64,000 bases of DNA. Origin: Streptomyces sp. NBC_01445 (GTDB lineage Bacteria; Actinomycetota; Actinomycetes; Streptomycetales; Streptomycetaceae). Location of the stretch: positions 8,649,001 through 8,713,000 of the forward strand of contig NZ_CP109485.1 of the NCBI RefSeq assembly GCF_035918235.1, written 5' to 3'. Made by a program: the position numbers and the translations under genes. Below are positions 16,647 to 25,063 of the stretch, one piece after another; within the stretch, counting starts at the first letter, position 1; every line of letters begins with the position of its first letter. The notes beneath the pieces were generated by a model. The model ran no database searches, had not been told where the DNA came from, and saw only the letters and a list, made by a program, of their open reading frames with translations.

Positions 16647-18212
16647 TCACTGCACCTCCCGGAGCCTGAGGGGCAGCAAAGGCGCTTCAGTTTTCGTGAA
16701 CTCGGCGCTTTTGGCGTGCATCCGGGCGTCGGTGTCGAACAGTTCGCGTTCCCGTGGGTGGAGTAGGTGTTGGGTGATGAAGGATCGGCCCGCGGCCTTC
16801 CACAGGCCGCGTCCCTTGGTCAGTGCGGAGACCGCCTGTGTCTCGACCCCGGTCAGGCCCAGCAGTGAGGCGGCGGAACCCAGCTGGTCGGCTTCCTGGC
16901 GGTAGATGATCCGTGTGGAACAGTCGGTGAGCAGGCCTTCGGCCAGTGCTCGGCCCCGGGAGCCAGCATCGCCCGCGGTGAGCAGGTCGGACAGGCGGTG
17001 GATGACCATCATGTTGGCGATGCCGAGTCCGCGGCTGAGTTTCCACTGGGACTGCATGCGCTCCAGCAGGGCTACGTGCCGCATTACCCGCCACGCTTCG
17101 TCGTAGATCACCCAGCGTCGCCCTCCTGCGGGATCCGCGAGCGCGGACTCCATCCAGGCCGAGGCGCAAGTCATCGCCAGGACGAGCGCGGTGTCATCGC
17201 CGGCGCCGCCGAGGCGGGACAAGTCGATGGAGAGCATCGGAGCGGCCGGGTCGAAGTCCACGGTCGACGGCGCGTCGAACATCCCGGACAAGTCACCGTG
17301 AACCAAGCGCCGCAAGGCGTGGGCCAGGTCCTCGGCGGCCTGCCCAAGGCGCCCCGACAGCTCCCCGAGCGCACCGTCGAGTCGCTCGGGAGAGCCGAGT
17401 ACGTACGCCACGTCGCCGAGCAGTGGTGTGGTGCCCGTGGCGTCGGCGTGCGTGACTGCTTGGTCGAGCGCGACGTCGAGTGCGGTGTGCTCCATTGGGT
17501 GTAGGTCGCGCCGCAGGACGGTCTTCGCGAGGGAGCCGAGCAGGAGAAGGCGTCGTTTGCGGACCTCGCTGGCAAAGTCCGTCTCGCTGACGCCGGACGG
17601 CTTGGAGGGCGCGTCCAACGGATTCAGCCGGCCCTGGAGCCCGGGTCCAAGTGCGATGGTCTGCCCGCCCAATTCCTTGGCGACGATGGTCCATTCGCCC
17701 TTGGGATCGCAGGGTACGTAGATGCGGTAGCCGAAGGCCACGGCTCGCACGGCAAGAGACTTGGCCAGCGCGGACTTGCCCATGCCGATGACCCCGGCGA
17801 GCAGGATGTTGGGGTTGGTGAAGCCGTCGAGCCGTCCGTACAGGGCGAACGGGTCGTAGGTGAACGCCGCTTCGGCGTGCACGTCGCGTCCGACGTAGAT
17901 GCCCTGGGCGCCGAGGCCGCCCTCGGCGAGGAAGGGGTAGGCGCCCGAGGCGGTCGCGGTGGTCATTCGATGGGCGGGGAGTTTGAGTCGGCCACCTCGG
18001 GCGGAGGCGGGACCGGGGCGCCCTACGGGCAGATAGGTGGCACGCAGGTCGGGGTCGGCCCCGGCCTGAGGTGTGCTGGCCTCGGGCCGGGCGGCATTGC
18101 GGGCCTGGTCGCTGCCGGCGGCGAACTGTTTACGGGCGGCGCGGGCCGTACGGCGGTCGCTCTTGCGGGGAACGAACAGTGGGCTGGCGTAGGCGCGAGT
18201 GCGGGAGTACAT
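16647..18212 (-). CDS. VirB4-like conjugation ATPase, C-terminal domain only
   Basis: Type IV secretion ATPase of 521 residues from ATG 18212; the longer open frame reaches into the neighbour. Walker A is GVIGMGKSA (residues 140-148) and Walker B WVIYDEAW (367-374), followed by the FtsK/VirB4 segment SRGLGIANMMVIHRLSDLL. The N-terminal ~90 residues are basic, Ala/Arg/Pro-rich linker. Full VirB4 proteins are ~800 residues; here the N-terminal half appears to be a separate gene (18732-20201), as in other actinobacterial conjugation loci. It energises DNA or pilin transfer at the cytoplasmic membrane. It is the last gene of the leftward operon; a coupling protein expected next is absent. Confidence 0.85.
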   Translation of the reverse strand: MYSRTRAYASPLFVPRKSDRRTARAARKQFAAGSDQARNAARPEASTPQAGADPDLRATYLPVGRPGPASARGGRLKLPAHRMTTATASGAYPFLAEGGLGAQGIYVGRDVHAEAAFTYDPFALYGRLDGFTNPNILLAGVIGMGKSALAKSLAVRAVAFGYRIYVPCDPKGEWTIVAKELGGQTIALGPGLQGRLNPLDAPSKPSGVSETDFASEVRKRRLLLLGSLAKTVLRRDLHPMEHTALDVALDQAVTHADATGTTPLLGDVAYVLGSPERLDGALGELSGRLGQAAEDLAHALRRLVHGDLSGMFDAPSTVDFDPAAPMLSIDLSRLGGAGDDTALVLAMTCASAWMESALADPAGGRRWVIYDEAWRVMRHVALLERMQSQWKLSRGLGIANMMVIHRLSDLLTAGDAGSRGRALAEGLLTDCSTRIIYRQEADQLGSAASLLGLTGVETQAVSALTKGRGLWKAAGRSFITQHLLHPRERELFDTDARMHAKSAEFTKTEAPLLPLRLREVQ

Positions 18213-18231
18213 GGCGTGGTGCTCCTGGTGG

Positions 18232-18687
18232 TCAGTGCCGGGTGAGGCCGGTGAAGGGGTCCCGCAGGTCGGCCGGGGTGTGGTCGCGTCGAACTCGGGC
18301 CGAGGCCGCCAGATGGCGCTGGCACACGGTGAGTTCGGGCGCGCCCTCGGGCAGCCGGGTCCGGCAAGCGTCATGGGTGGCAAGGCGGTCAGTGCCCGGA
18401 TGCGGCGCCGAGTGGAAGGCTGCGTGGAGGTGTTCGGCTGCTTGCCACAGCCGGATCCGACAGGCCCTGAGGTGATCGCCCTCGGCATCGGCGACCTGGG
18501 CGGTGCGTACGGCGTGCGTGTCGAGCAGCTCGTACAGGGCAATCACGTGGGCGTGCAAGGTGTCCAGTTCGGTGCGGCTTGCGGCGACCGGGGCGACGGG
18601 CATGTTGATGGCCCGGTGGAAGTCGAGCGCGGCGGTGGCGAACGGGATGAAGTCCGACGCCAGTTCGGTCAGGGGCTCGGTCGGCAT
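18232..18687 (-). CDS. conjugation-operon hypothetical protein
   Basis: A 151-residue, His- and Ala-rich soluble protein (MPTEPLTELASDFIPFATAALDFHRAINMP...) with a predicted helical middle (LHAHVIALYELLDTHAVRTAQVADAEGDHLRACRIRLWQAAEHLHAAFH). It sits between the SCO6880-like and VirB4-like genes, 44 bases after one and 19 before the other, so it belongs to the transfer operon. Similar small genes occur at this place in other Streptomyces conjugation loci, but I know of no assigned function. Confidence 0.7.
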   Translation of the reverse strand: MPTEPLTELASDFIPFATAALDFHRAINMPVAPVAASRTELDTLHAHVIALYELLDTHAVRTAQVADAEGDHLRACRIRLWQAAEHLHAAFHSAPHPGTDRLATHDACRTRLPEGAPELTVCQRHLAASARVRRDHTPADLRDPFTGLTRH

Positions 18688-18731
18688 GAGGTTGCCCTTC
18701 GGGTGAGCGTGGTCGGTGGTGCTGGGGTGCG

Positions 18732-20201
18732 CTACGGGCGGGCGAGTGGCAGGGCGGCGTTGGTGAACGCTTCGGCCTGCTGCCAGGTCAGCGGGCGCAG
18801 ATCGATGAGCGCGGCGACGGCGGCGGTCTCGATCGCGGCGCAGGCGGCGTTGAGCTGTTCGTCGCTGTCGGCGCTGACGGTGAGCAGGCCTGTGAGGGCG
18901 ACATCAGCGTGCCCGGCGATGAGCTGGCGTTCGCGCTGCTTGATGTCGGCGTACTCGACCGAGTCTTCCTCGGAATCGACCTGGCCCTTGCGTGCTCGCT
19001 CGGCGGCGTCTGCGATCACGGTGGCCTTCTTGCGCTGTACGTCCTTGAGTGCGGAGTCCAGTCCCTTGGGCTCATACGTCAGTGACAGGGTGCGGCGGAC
19101 GCCGGAGGTGAACAGGAGCTGGTGGAGGAAGCCCGGTGAGGTCTCGATGCGGGGCCAGTTCTCGATCCAGAACGTGGCGTGGTGGGCGGAGTCGGTGTGG
19201 ATCCGGTCGGCCTTCTCGACCAGGACGACGGGTCCAGCGGCAGCCGGGTCGGCTTGCGGGTGCCCTGAGGCGGACCACTGGTCGAGGGCGGCCGACGCCT
19301 TGGGGTCGTACGCAGTTCGGATCACGGCGGCGATCTCGGTCGCGGTCAGCCAATTGCTAGGCATGAGGCCGGAGTTGCGGGCGGCCTGGTCGAAGGTGGA
19401 GGTGAGCTGGGCCAGGACGGCGAAGCCGCCGGTGAGCCCGCCGCCGGCCTGGTTGATCAGGCGGCGGGCCGCCTTGAGGTCGAGGGCGAGGGCGACGTAT
19501 GCCTCGTGTGGCGCGGCGGCCGGACCAGCGGCGGCCAGCAAGTCACGGTAGATGGGCCCAGCCAGCGGCGAATGCGTATCGCCGTGCTGATTCCAGTAAC
19601 GGTGGAGCGCGTCACCGGAGTCGGGGACCGTGCGCTCGAGGACCTGGACGCGGGCGATGTGCCCGGTGCGCGCGAGGGCGGCGAGCGTGCGGCCCCAGCC
19701 GGAGACGTTGCTGGTCTGGGTGGCAGGGTCTAGCAGGGCGAAGGCACGGGAGGAGACCTTGACCACGGCGGTGAGGGTGCCCTCGTGTGGGTCGTGCACT
19801 GCGCCGAAGCGGCCGTCGGGAGAGGTGGCCACGCGCAGCGATGCAGCGGTTCCGGGAAGGTGGAGCAGGCCCTCGCGTTGCGGCCGGGTCGAGGGCCGGG
19901 TGAGCCAGATCAACTGGCCCCGGAAGCGACGGAGCGCGTAGCGGAATACGATCGGCGCCCAGTCGGCGAGCGAGCGTCCACGGTGGCGCATGAAGACTGC
20001 CGCGAGTACCAGGGCCCACAGCGGTATCAGGTTGAGTGCCCCGGTCACGCCGGCTGAGAGCAGCACCGCGAGCAGCAGCAGGCCGGTGACCGCGACGACG
20101 ATCAGTTGCGGGGCCGAGAGTCCGAGCAGCACGCCGCGGCGTGAGCGGTGTGGGAACTTCACGGTGACCGGACCGTCGGGGTGAGGAGAGCCAGAGTGCA
20201 T
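18732..20201 (-). CDS. SCO6880-like conjugation protein
   Basis: Membrane-anchored transfer protein of 489 residues from ATG 20201. Two hydrophobic segments lie near the N-terminus (LIVVAVTGLLLLAVLLSAGV and LIPLWALVLAAVFM, about residues 34-70). A large soluble domain follows, corresponding to the N-terminal part of VirB4-type proteins (segments such as LTYEPKGLDSALKDVQRKKATVIADAAE and SVEYADIKQRERQLIAGHADVALTGLLTVSADSDEQLNAACAAIE). This matches the actinobacterial SCO6880 family found beside VirB4-like ATPases. It probably forms the membrane partner of the ATPase at 16647-18212. Confidence 0.82.
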   Translation of the reverse strand: MHSGSPHPDGPVTVKFPHRSRRGVLLGLSAPQLIVVAVTGLLLLAVLLSAGVTGALNLIPLWALVLAAVFMRHRGRSLADWAPIVFRYALRRFRGQLIWLTRPSTRPQREGLLHLPGTAASLRVATSPDGRFGAVHDPHEGTLTAVVKVSSRAFALLDPATQTSNVSGWGRTLAALARTGHIARVQVLERTVPDSGDALHRYWNQHGDTHSPLAGPIYRDLLAAAGPAAAPHEAYVALALDLKAARRLINQAGGGLTGGFAVLAQLTSTFDQAARNSGLMPSNWLTATEIAAVIRTAYDPKASAALDQWSASGHPQADPAAAGPVVLVEKADRIHTDSAHHATFWIENWPRIETSPGFLHQLLFTSGVRRTLSLTYEPKGLDSALKDVQRKKATVIADAAERARKGQVDSEEDSVEYADIKQRERQLIAGHADVALTGLLTVSADSDEQLNAACAAIETAAVAALIDLRPLTWQQAEAFTNAALPLARP

Positions 20202-20292
20202 GGCGAAGCCGTCCTTGGAGCGTGAAGAGAAGGAAGGGGGAGGGAGGATGGGGCGGCCGGGCTGGGCTTCCGGCCGCCCCATCAGCTATGGG

Positions 20293-21663
20293 CTATGAGC
20301 CCGAATCGCCCGGCGGCGCGGGATAGATCCATCGTTGCGGGGTGGCACCGCCCTGCGGCGCAGGCCCGATGCGTGGCGGTGCCGGCGGATCCTGGTGTGT
20401 AACCCGTGGCGGTGCGACGGAGGCACTTTGTGGCGTTGGCGTTGAGGCCACTGGAGCGGAGTCGCTCGCGGAACCCTGGCCGGGGCGCTGAATGAGAGGT
20501 ACTCCCCGGTCGCCGCCCGTGGGAGGCCGGCGGATCAGCGCCCGACCCTTGTCGCCGGAGGCGTTCGGGGCCTCGCCGAAGCGGAAGTGGGCCTGGTTCG
20601 GCTTCTCATCTCCGCCGGAGCCGCCGGTCGGATCGATCCCGGAGGCAACACCGTCCGACCCCTGGCCCGGAACCTTCGCCGGACCCTGCGGAGCACGCAT
20701 CCCCATACCGGACTGCATGGCGAGCTGACCTGCAGTTTTGGCCGCGCCAGCGGCCACCGCCATGCCCGCAACACCGGAGCGGTGCACGTCGCCATGGCCA
20801 CCGCCGTCGGCTGCCCAGTGCACGAACTTGTACGTCGCATACGGGCAAAGCATGACGAGGACCATCACGACGATGCCCGCGAGCGCATCGGACAGGGCGC
20901 TGAGCCCGTCGTTTGCGTCGGACTTGCCCATGGCCGAGACGCCCAGAAGGAATACGATCGTCATCAGGAGCTTGGAGACGATCAGGGTACTGGTGGCCTC
21001 GATCCAGCCACGCCGCCACCGCTTGGCGACCTCCCAGCCGCCACCGGCCCCGGCAAACACGGCAAGCGTAACGAGCACCAGGATGCCGACCTTGCGGGCC
21101 ACCATGACTGCCCAGTAAAGGAAGGCGCCCACCGCGCAGCCGAGTGCCATCAGAGAGGGGATGGCCCAGCCTAGGCCGTACATCGGCCCCAATTCGTTGA
21201 CCTTGATGACCCGGCGCACCGCATCGTCCACCGAACTGTTGGCCGCCTTGAACAGTCCCGCACTGAGTGCGTCGACCACGGTGATTGCGACGGTGGTGCA
21301 GGCGATGGCAGCGAAGGCGAACAGGACTCCGGCCACGGTGCCGTAAACCGCCTGGCCGAGGGCTCGCTCGTCCCGTCGCCAGGCGGCGCGGGTGAGTTGC
21401 AGACAGAACGTCCCCACGGTCAGGATCAGGCCGATGGGCAGGATCAGTTCGTAGTTGCTGCGGAACCACTCGGCGTTCAGATCGATGCCCGTCGTCTGAT
21501 CGACGGCCTTCGACGCCAGATCAGCTGCTGCCTGTGCCATTTCACCCATCGACTTGGCGATCCAGGCACCGATTCCGTCTGTGACTGCCTCGCCGGTTAC
21601 GCCGACGACACTGTCCACGGTGGCGCACACCGTGTTCATCAGAGGAAGGTCGCAAGCCCCCAT
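20293..21663 (-). CDS. VirB6/TrbL-like polytopic conjugation protein
   Basis: 456 residues from ATG 21663 (MGACDLPLMNTVC). An N-terminal amphipathic region (IGAWIAKSMGEMAQAAADLASKAVDQTTGI) is followed by about six to seven membrane segments (for example ELILPIGLILTVGTFCLQL, GTVAGVLFAFAAIACTTVAI, AVMVARKVGILVLVTLAVFAG, LLMTIVFLLGVSAMG, GIVVMVLVMLCPYATY). A long disordered Pro/Gly/Ser-rich tail covers the last ~150 residues. The layout is that of VirB6/TrbL channel components in actinobacterial integrative elements. The tail may contact cell-wall partners. It is encoded between the VirB8-like and SCO6880-like genes. Confidence 0.8.
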   Translation of the reverse strand: MGACDLPLMNTVCATVDSVVGVTGEAVTDGIGAWIAKSMGEMAQAAADLASKAVDQTTGIDLNAEWFRSNYELILPIGLILTVGTFCLQLTRAAWRRDERALGQAVYGTVAGVLFAFAAIACTTVAITVVDALSAGLFKAANSSVDDAVRRVIKVNELGPMYGLGWAIPSLMALGCAVGAFLYWAVMVARKVGILVLVTLAVFAGAGGGWEVAKRWRRGWIEATSTLIVSKLLMTIVFLLGVSAMGKSDANDGLSALSDALAGIVVMVLVMLCPYATYKFVHWAADGGGHGDVHRSGVAGMAVAAGAAKTAGQLAMQSGMGMRAPQGPAKVPGQGSDGVASGIDPTGGSGGDEKPNQAHFRFGEAPNASGDKGRALIRRPPTGGDRGVPLIQRPGQGSASDSAPVASTPTPQSASVAPPRVTHQDPPAPPRIGPAPQGGATPQRWIYPAPPGDSGS

Positions 21664-21697
21664 CAGGGCACCTCTTTTCGAGAGTTGTGGGGGTGGA

Positions 21698-22384
21698 TCA
21701 CGGCGCGACGCTCGGCAGGACCCCGACCAGGGCACAGTTCTGGTGCGGTCGGCACTGGACGGCGAGCGTTGTCGAGCGGGACTCGGCCCCGGCGCCTGAG
21801 CCCTCCCAGGCGATGGACTGCTTGCCGGTGACCGTGACGGCGTAGACGTACGCCTCGGTGATCGCGCCGGGATCCTGGGCCAGGGCCGTCTTGAACGCCT
21901 GCGGGAAGTGGCCCTCGCCGACCGTGGCGCTCGCGTGCTGCTGGTTGTCGTGCATCCGTGACCACAGCACCGGCCTGGGGACCTGGTCCAGGACCGACTT
22001 CCAGTCCGCGTACTTCTTCTCGCTGGTCATCCACTGTTTGAGGCCGGCCAGGTGCTCGGCCTGGGAGGAGGAACGTGTGTTGTACGTCCACAGGACCTTC
22101 GTGGCGGCCTCGCCGAAGACGATCGGATCGCTCGTCTTCGGTGGTGCAGCGACCGCCGAATCTGCGTGCGGAGCTGCGGACGCGGAGGCCGACGCTGAGG
22201 AGGGTGGCGAAGCCGGGGCTGCCTTGGCCGAAGCGGGGCTCCCCGGGCGCGTGACGTACGCGAGGAGCCCGGCGACGGCCAGCAGCACGGCGAGGACGGC
22301 CCCGCCGATGGAAGCTCGGCGAAGTACCGAGGCCGGAGCCTGGTGCGTTCGCTCGTCAGCGGAGGGAAGTGGTTTCTTCGGCAT
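21698..22384 (-). CDS. VirB8-like bitopic conjugation protein
   Basis: 228 residues: a short cytoplasmic basic start, one membrane helix (GGAVLAVLLAVAGLLAYV, about residues 27-44), an Ala/Ser/Pro-rich linker and an extracytoplasmic domain (VLWTYNTRSSSQAEHLAGLKQWMTSEKKYADWKSVL...). The arrangement suits a VirB8/TcpC-like scaffold of the transfer channel, although no diagnostic motif is visible. The start overlaps the preceding gene's stop by one base (TGATG at 22382-22386), so translation is coupled. Confidence 0.65.
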   Translation of the reverse strand: MPKKPLPSADERTHQAPASVLRRASIGGAVLAVLLAVAGLLAYVTRPGSPASAKAAPASPPSSASASASAAPHADSAVAAPPKTSDPIVFGEAATKVLWTYNTRSSSQAEHLAGLKQWMTSEKKYADWKSVLDQVPRPVLWSRMHDNQQHASATVGEGHFPQAFKTALAQDPGAITEAYVYAVTVTGKQSIAWEGSGAGAESRSTTLAVQCRPHQNCALVGVLPSVAP

Positions 22385-22692
22385 CAGTGGACGTGCGTCC
22401 CCATCGCCGAGAAGAACGCCACGATGCCGTTGGCCGCGCCGAGCAGCAGCGCGCAGCCGGCCGCGACGACGGTGCCCTTCTTGCCGTTGGCCTCCGCCTG
22501 GTGGCCGCCGCTGTGGTGGCCCCAGGCCCAGACGATCGCCGAGATCGCGAGCGCGCCCACCACGGCGATGATGCCGAACAGGTTGATGCTGCCAATGACC
22601 TTCTTCAAGACATCGAGACCGGGCAGGCCGCCCTCGCTCGGGCTGACGCCAGGGTTGTACGCCAGGCTTTGGGCATGCTGCATGAGCTTCAC
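22384..22692 (-). CDS. DUF6112-like small membrane protein
   Basis: 102 residues with the opening MKLMQHAQSLAYNPGVSPSEGGLPGLDVL, then two membrane segments (INLFGIIAVVGALAISAIVWAWG; GTVVAAGCALLLGAANGIVAFFSA) separated by a polar GHHSGGHQAEANGKKG turn. The pattern matches DUF6112 proteins of actinobacterial conjugation operons. Its size and two-helix hairpin resemble VirB2-type pilins, which is an inference only. It is translationally coupled to the VirB8-like gene. Confidence 0.7.
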   Translation of the reverse strand: MKLMQHAQSLAYNPGVSPSEGGLPGLDVLKKVIGSINLFGIIAVVGALAISAIVWAWGHHSGGHQAEANGKKGTVVAAGCALLLGAANGIVAFFSAMGTHVH

Positions 22693-22765
22693 TTGAACTC
22701 CAGTACGATTTTGGGCGCGCGAGAGCCCGGAGAGGGTGGAGCGAGAAGAGAGGGGTAGGCGTCGG

Positions 22766-23905
22766 TCAGACGATCCGGCGGGCGGCCAGCAGGCCCGGTC
22801 GCCAATCGGTGACGGTCGAGATCTTGACCACGTCGCCGGTGTGCGGTGCCTGAAGGATCAGGCCCTCACCGATGAACATTCCGACGTGTTCCGGGACTTC
22901 GGCGGTGCCGCGGGTGAAGAGGAGATCGCCCGGCTTGAGGGCATCCACGCTAACCGCCTCGCCCTCTTTGACCTGCGTGTACGTGGTCCGGGAGATCGAG
23001 ATCCCACCGGCCTTGTACGATGCCCGCATGAGGGACGAGCAATCGCAGCGGCCCATCGGATCCTGACCGTGCGGATCCGAACACTTGCCACCCCATTGAT
23101 ATGGAGTGCCGAGCTGGCCGAGCCCCCAACGGATAGCCGTGCGCACGGACTTCGGGGCGTCGGTCGGGATCTTGTAGCCCTTGGGGACGGAACCGGCGGG
23201 GAGCGGACCGAACTTGGCCCCGTCCTCGCCCGTGCCGCACCCGGAGGGCAGAGAAACCGACTCCCCGTCCTGGGTGTCCTTGGAGCCACTCCTGACGGAC
23301 GTCGACTCGTTGGACAGTGACTTCGCGATGGCTTTCTGCAGAGCTGTGGCCAAGGGAATCCACTTGGCGTATGCGTCGGGTGAGCCGCTTTGCTGGACCG
23401 CCTGCGCGGCCTGCGTGACGGTCATGGACTGCCAGCCCGAGACGCTGAGCAATTCCTCGTAGAACTTCGTCGAGGCCTGCACCGGATCGCGTACCTGAGT
23501 GGCTGTCCCCCAGCCCTGACTGGGACGCTGTTGAAAGAGGCCGAGTGAATCCCGGTCGCCGTAATCCAGATTCCGCAGCCCTGACTCCTGCAGGGCCGTG
23601 GCCAGGGCAACGATCTGCCCCCGCGTCGGCACCTTCATGGCGACGCCCGTGGCCTGGATCGTCTTGGCATTCGGGATCTGCTCCGTGCGATCGTCCAGGC
23701 TTGCAACCGAAGCAAACCGTTTGTCGCCGCCCTTGAGGATCGACTCCACCTGTTTGGCGGCCGCCGAGGATTCCAAAGGCTCTGTATCACCATCAGAGCA
23801 GGCGGCCTGAGCGTCAGCGGCACCAGCTGCGGCGACAGCGATCGGCGCAATCAACAGCAGCGGACCGAGCGCCACCACCCCGACTATGCCTGCGGCCGTC
23901 TTCAA
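22766..23905 (-). CDS. secreted NlpC/P60 hydrolase with lysozyme-like domain, conjugation operon
   Basis: Cell-wall hydrolase of 379 residues that would open peptidoglycan for the transfer apparatus. A hydrophobic signal/anchor covers residues 3-30. A lytic-transglycosylase-like domain lies at about 85-195, with Glu107 in LATALQESGLRNLDYG and LGLFQQRPSQGWG. The C-terminal NlpC/P60 domain has catalytic Cys289 (RCDCSSLMRASY) and His340 (PEHVGMFIG). The start TTG at 23905 overlaps a 25-codon leader as TTGA, so it depends on that leader's strong ribosome binding site. It is analogous to VirB1-type enzymes of type IV systems. Confidence 0.85.
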   Translation of the reverse strand: MKTAAGIVGVVALGPLLLIAPIAVAAAGAADAQAACSDGDTEPLESSAAAKQVESILKGGDKRFASVASLDDRTEQIPNAKTIQATGVAMKVPTRGQIVALATALQESGLRNLDYGDRDSLGLFQQRPSQGWGTATQVRDPVQASTKFYEELLSVSGWQSMTVTQAAQAVQQSGSPDAYAKWIPLATALQKAIAKSLSNESTSVRSGSKDTQDGESVSLPSGCGTGEDGAKFGPLPAGSVPKGYKIPTDAPKSVRTAIRWGLGQLGTPYQWGGKCSDPHGQDPMGRCDCSSLMRASYKAGGISISRTTYTQVKEGEAVSVDALKPGDLLFTRGTAEVPEHVGMFIGEGLILQAPHTGDVVKISTVTDWRPGLLAARRIV

Positions 23906-23979
23906 CGTCGCGGGCCATACGTCGAGTGGTGGACCGGAGCGCAGGGTCCCGGTGAAGGGCGTGCCGGTGCGTGCTGCAT
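23902..23979 (-). CDS. 25-residue leader peptide coupled to NlpC/P60 gene
   Basis: ATG 23979 follows AAGGAG with ideal spacing and opens MQHAPARPSPGPCAPVHHST..., a Pro/His-rich peptide of 25 residues. Its TGA overlaps the TTG start of the hydrolase gene. This gives a simple reason for translation from a weak start. Alternatively, a frameshift near 23905 may have split what was once a single longer N-terminus. I favour coupling but cannot exclude the frameshift. Confidence 0.5.
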   Translation of the reverse strand: MQHAPARPSPGPCAPVHHSTYGPRR

Positions 23980-24415
23980 CAGCAACTCCTTACGCGTAGG
24001 CGGCACGACAATGGCGTTCTCGTCGGAAAGGTCACCAACGCCGCGCCGGGCAGGAATAAAGGAACTCGTGGAAAGAAGGGGCCCAAGGGGTCGGCAGCAG
24101 ATAACACCCATCCCCTGGGCGCCCGTTACGGAGGGCGGCAGTCAGCCGCCTTCGTAATCTCAGACTCCACACGGAGAATCGCTCCTGCCCAATTCGCAGC
24201 ACGTTCGGTGAGTGCCAGAGTGTCGCCGCCTGGATGCGGCAATGCGTATTGACACAGCTCAACAGGCGCGGAGCCGGCGCCCGTCCGTTGAACATGGCTG
24301 GACTGTAGGGACGTATTCCGGCCGCACCAAACGAACCCGAACGCGATGGTCCCGCGCAGTCGCCGGGCGAGTTCAGGTCATTGAGGTTTTCTCAGCGACC
24401 TTCTGATGGGCTCCC
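23980..24415. other. intergenic region upstream of the conjugation operon
   Basis: No gene with a ribosome binding site and plausible composition is visible here. It should hold the leftward promoter of the transfer operon. It contains a strong hairpin at 24126-24157 and a TTGACA on the + strand at 24249-24254 without a matching -10 sequence. Confidence 0.4.
24126..24157. terminator. strong hairpin upstream of the transfer operon
   Basis: TTACGGAGGGCGGC (24126-24139) and GCCGCCTTCGTAA (24145-24157) form a stem of about 13 pairs with one mismatch and one bulged G, closed by the 5-base loop AGTCA. It could end transcripts entering from the kinase gene or act as an attenuator in the transfer operon leader. 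Confidence 0.45.
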
Positions 24416-24961
24416 TCAGCCGACGATGCGAGCCGTGGCGAGGTCAGCGAGGATCTGATCCACGGTTTGGTGGGGTGTCTGGTTCGACGTGTCCAGCCAG
24501 AGCCCGCGGGACGGGGTGTCCCGGCGTAGTGCGTCGTCCAGGATGTCGACCGTCCAGGGGCCGCCGTAGCCGTTCTTGTGGCGGCCGGCCTCACGCGCTG
24601 CGACTGCTTCGGGGCGGGGGGCAAGGACGACCAGATAGAGGGGCCTCGCCGTCACTGCGTCAAGATAGGTGTCCAGGTGCTCGCCGAGAACAACGTCTTG
24701 AACGATGACGGTCCATCCCGCTTGCGCGTACAGGTCTGCGACCGCAGCGGATGCCTGGTAGCGCAGCCGTAGCTGAGCCCTTCCTTCCGCGGTCGGCTGA
24801 GGCGTGAACTCCTCGCGACCGGACACGATCATCCGCCGGAAGCTGTCACCGTGCAGATGCACGGAGCGTGGGAGCCGCTCGGCCAGCAACTGGGCGACGG
24901 TGGACTTCCCTGACGCCATGACTCCGGTGACGAGCACGACTGCGGAACTGAGCTCCTGCAC
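24416..24961 (-). CDS. P-loop kinase-like AAA protein
   Basis: 181 residues from GTG 24961. The P-loop is LVTGVMASGKSTVAQLLAERL (about residues 10-30), followed by HLHGDSFRRMIVSGREE, the substrate-binding pattern seen in small-molecule phosphotransferases of the chloramphenicol phosphotransferase/adenylate-kinase-like group. VVLAPRPEAVAAREAGR supplies lid-like arginines. It probably phosphorylates a small molecule, but the target is not predictable. An IS-derived dyad lies just upstream. The gene itself is intact. Confidence 0.72.
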   Translation of the reverse strand: MQELSSAVVLVTGVMASGKSTVAQLLAERLPRSVHLHGDSFRRMIVSGREEFTPQPTAEGRAQLRLRYQASAAVADLYAQAGWTVIVQDVVLGEHLDTYLDAVTARPLYLVVLAPRPEAVAAREAGRHKNGYGGPWTVDILDDALRRDTPSRGLWLDTSNQTPHQTVDQILADLATARIVG

Positions 24962-25000
24962 TGTTGGCCCCCGTCATGGTGCACCTGAGTCCGAACTGCC

Positions 25001-25063
25001 GTGAAGCCCCTGGTAGGACAGGTCTCACCACAAGATCATGTCCGTAACCACCAGAGGCTTCAC
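25001..25063. repeat. inverted repeat around a transposase start codon
   Basis: GTGAAGCCCCTGGT (25001-25014) and ACCAGAGGCTTCAC (25050-25063) match at 13 of 14 positions. The ATG of the degenerate IS5-like transposase (25038) lies inside the 35-base loop. Such a structure could mark the IS end region and hide the start codon in read-through transcripts. Confidence 0.45.
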
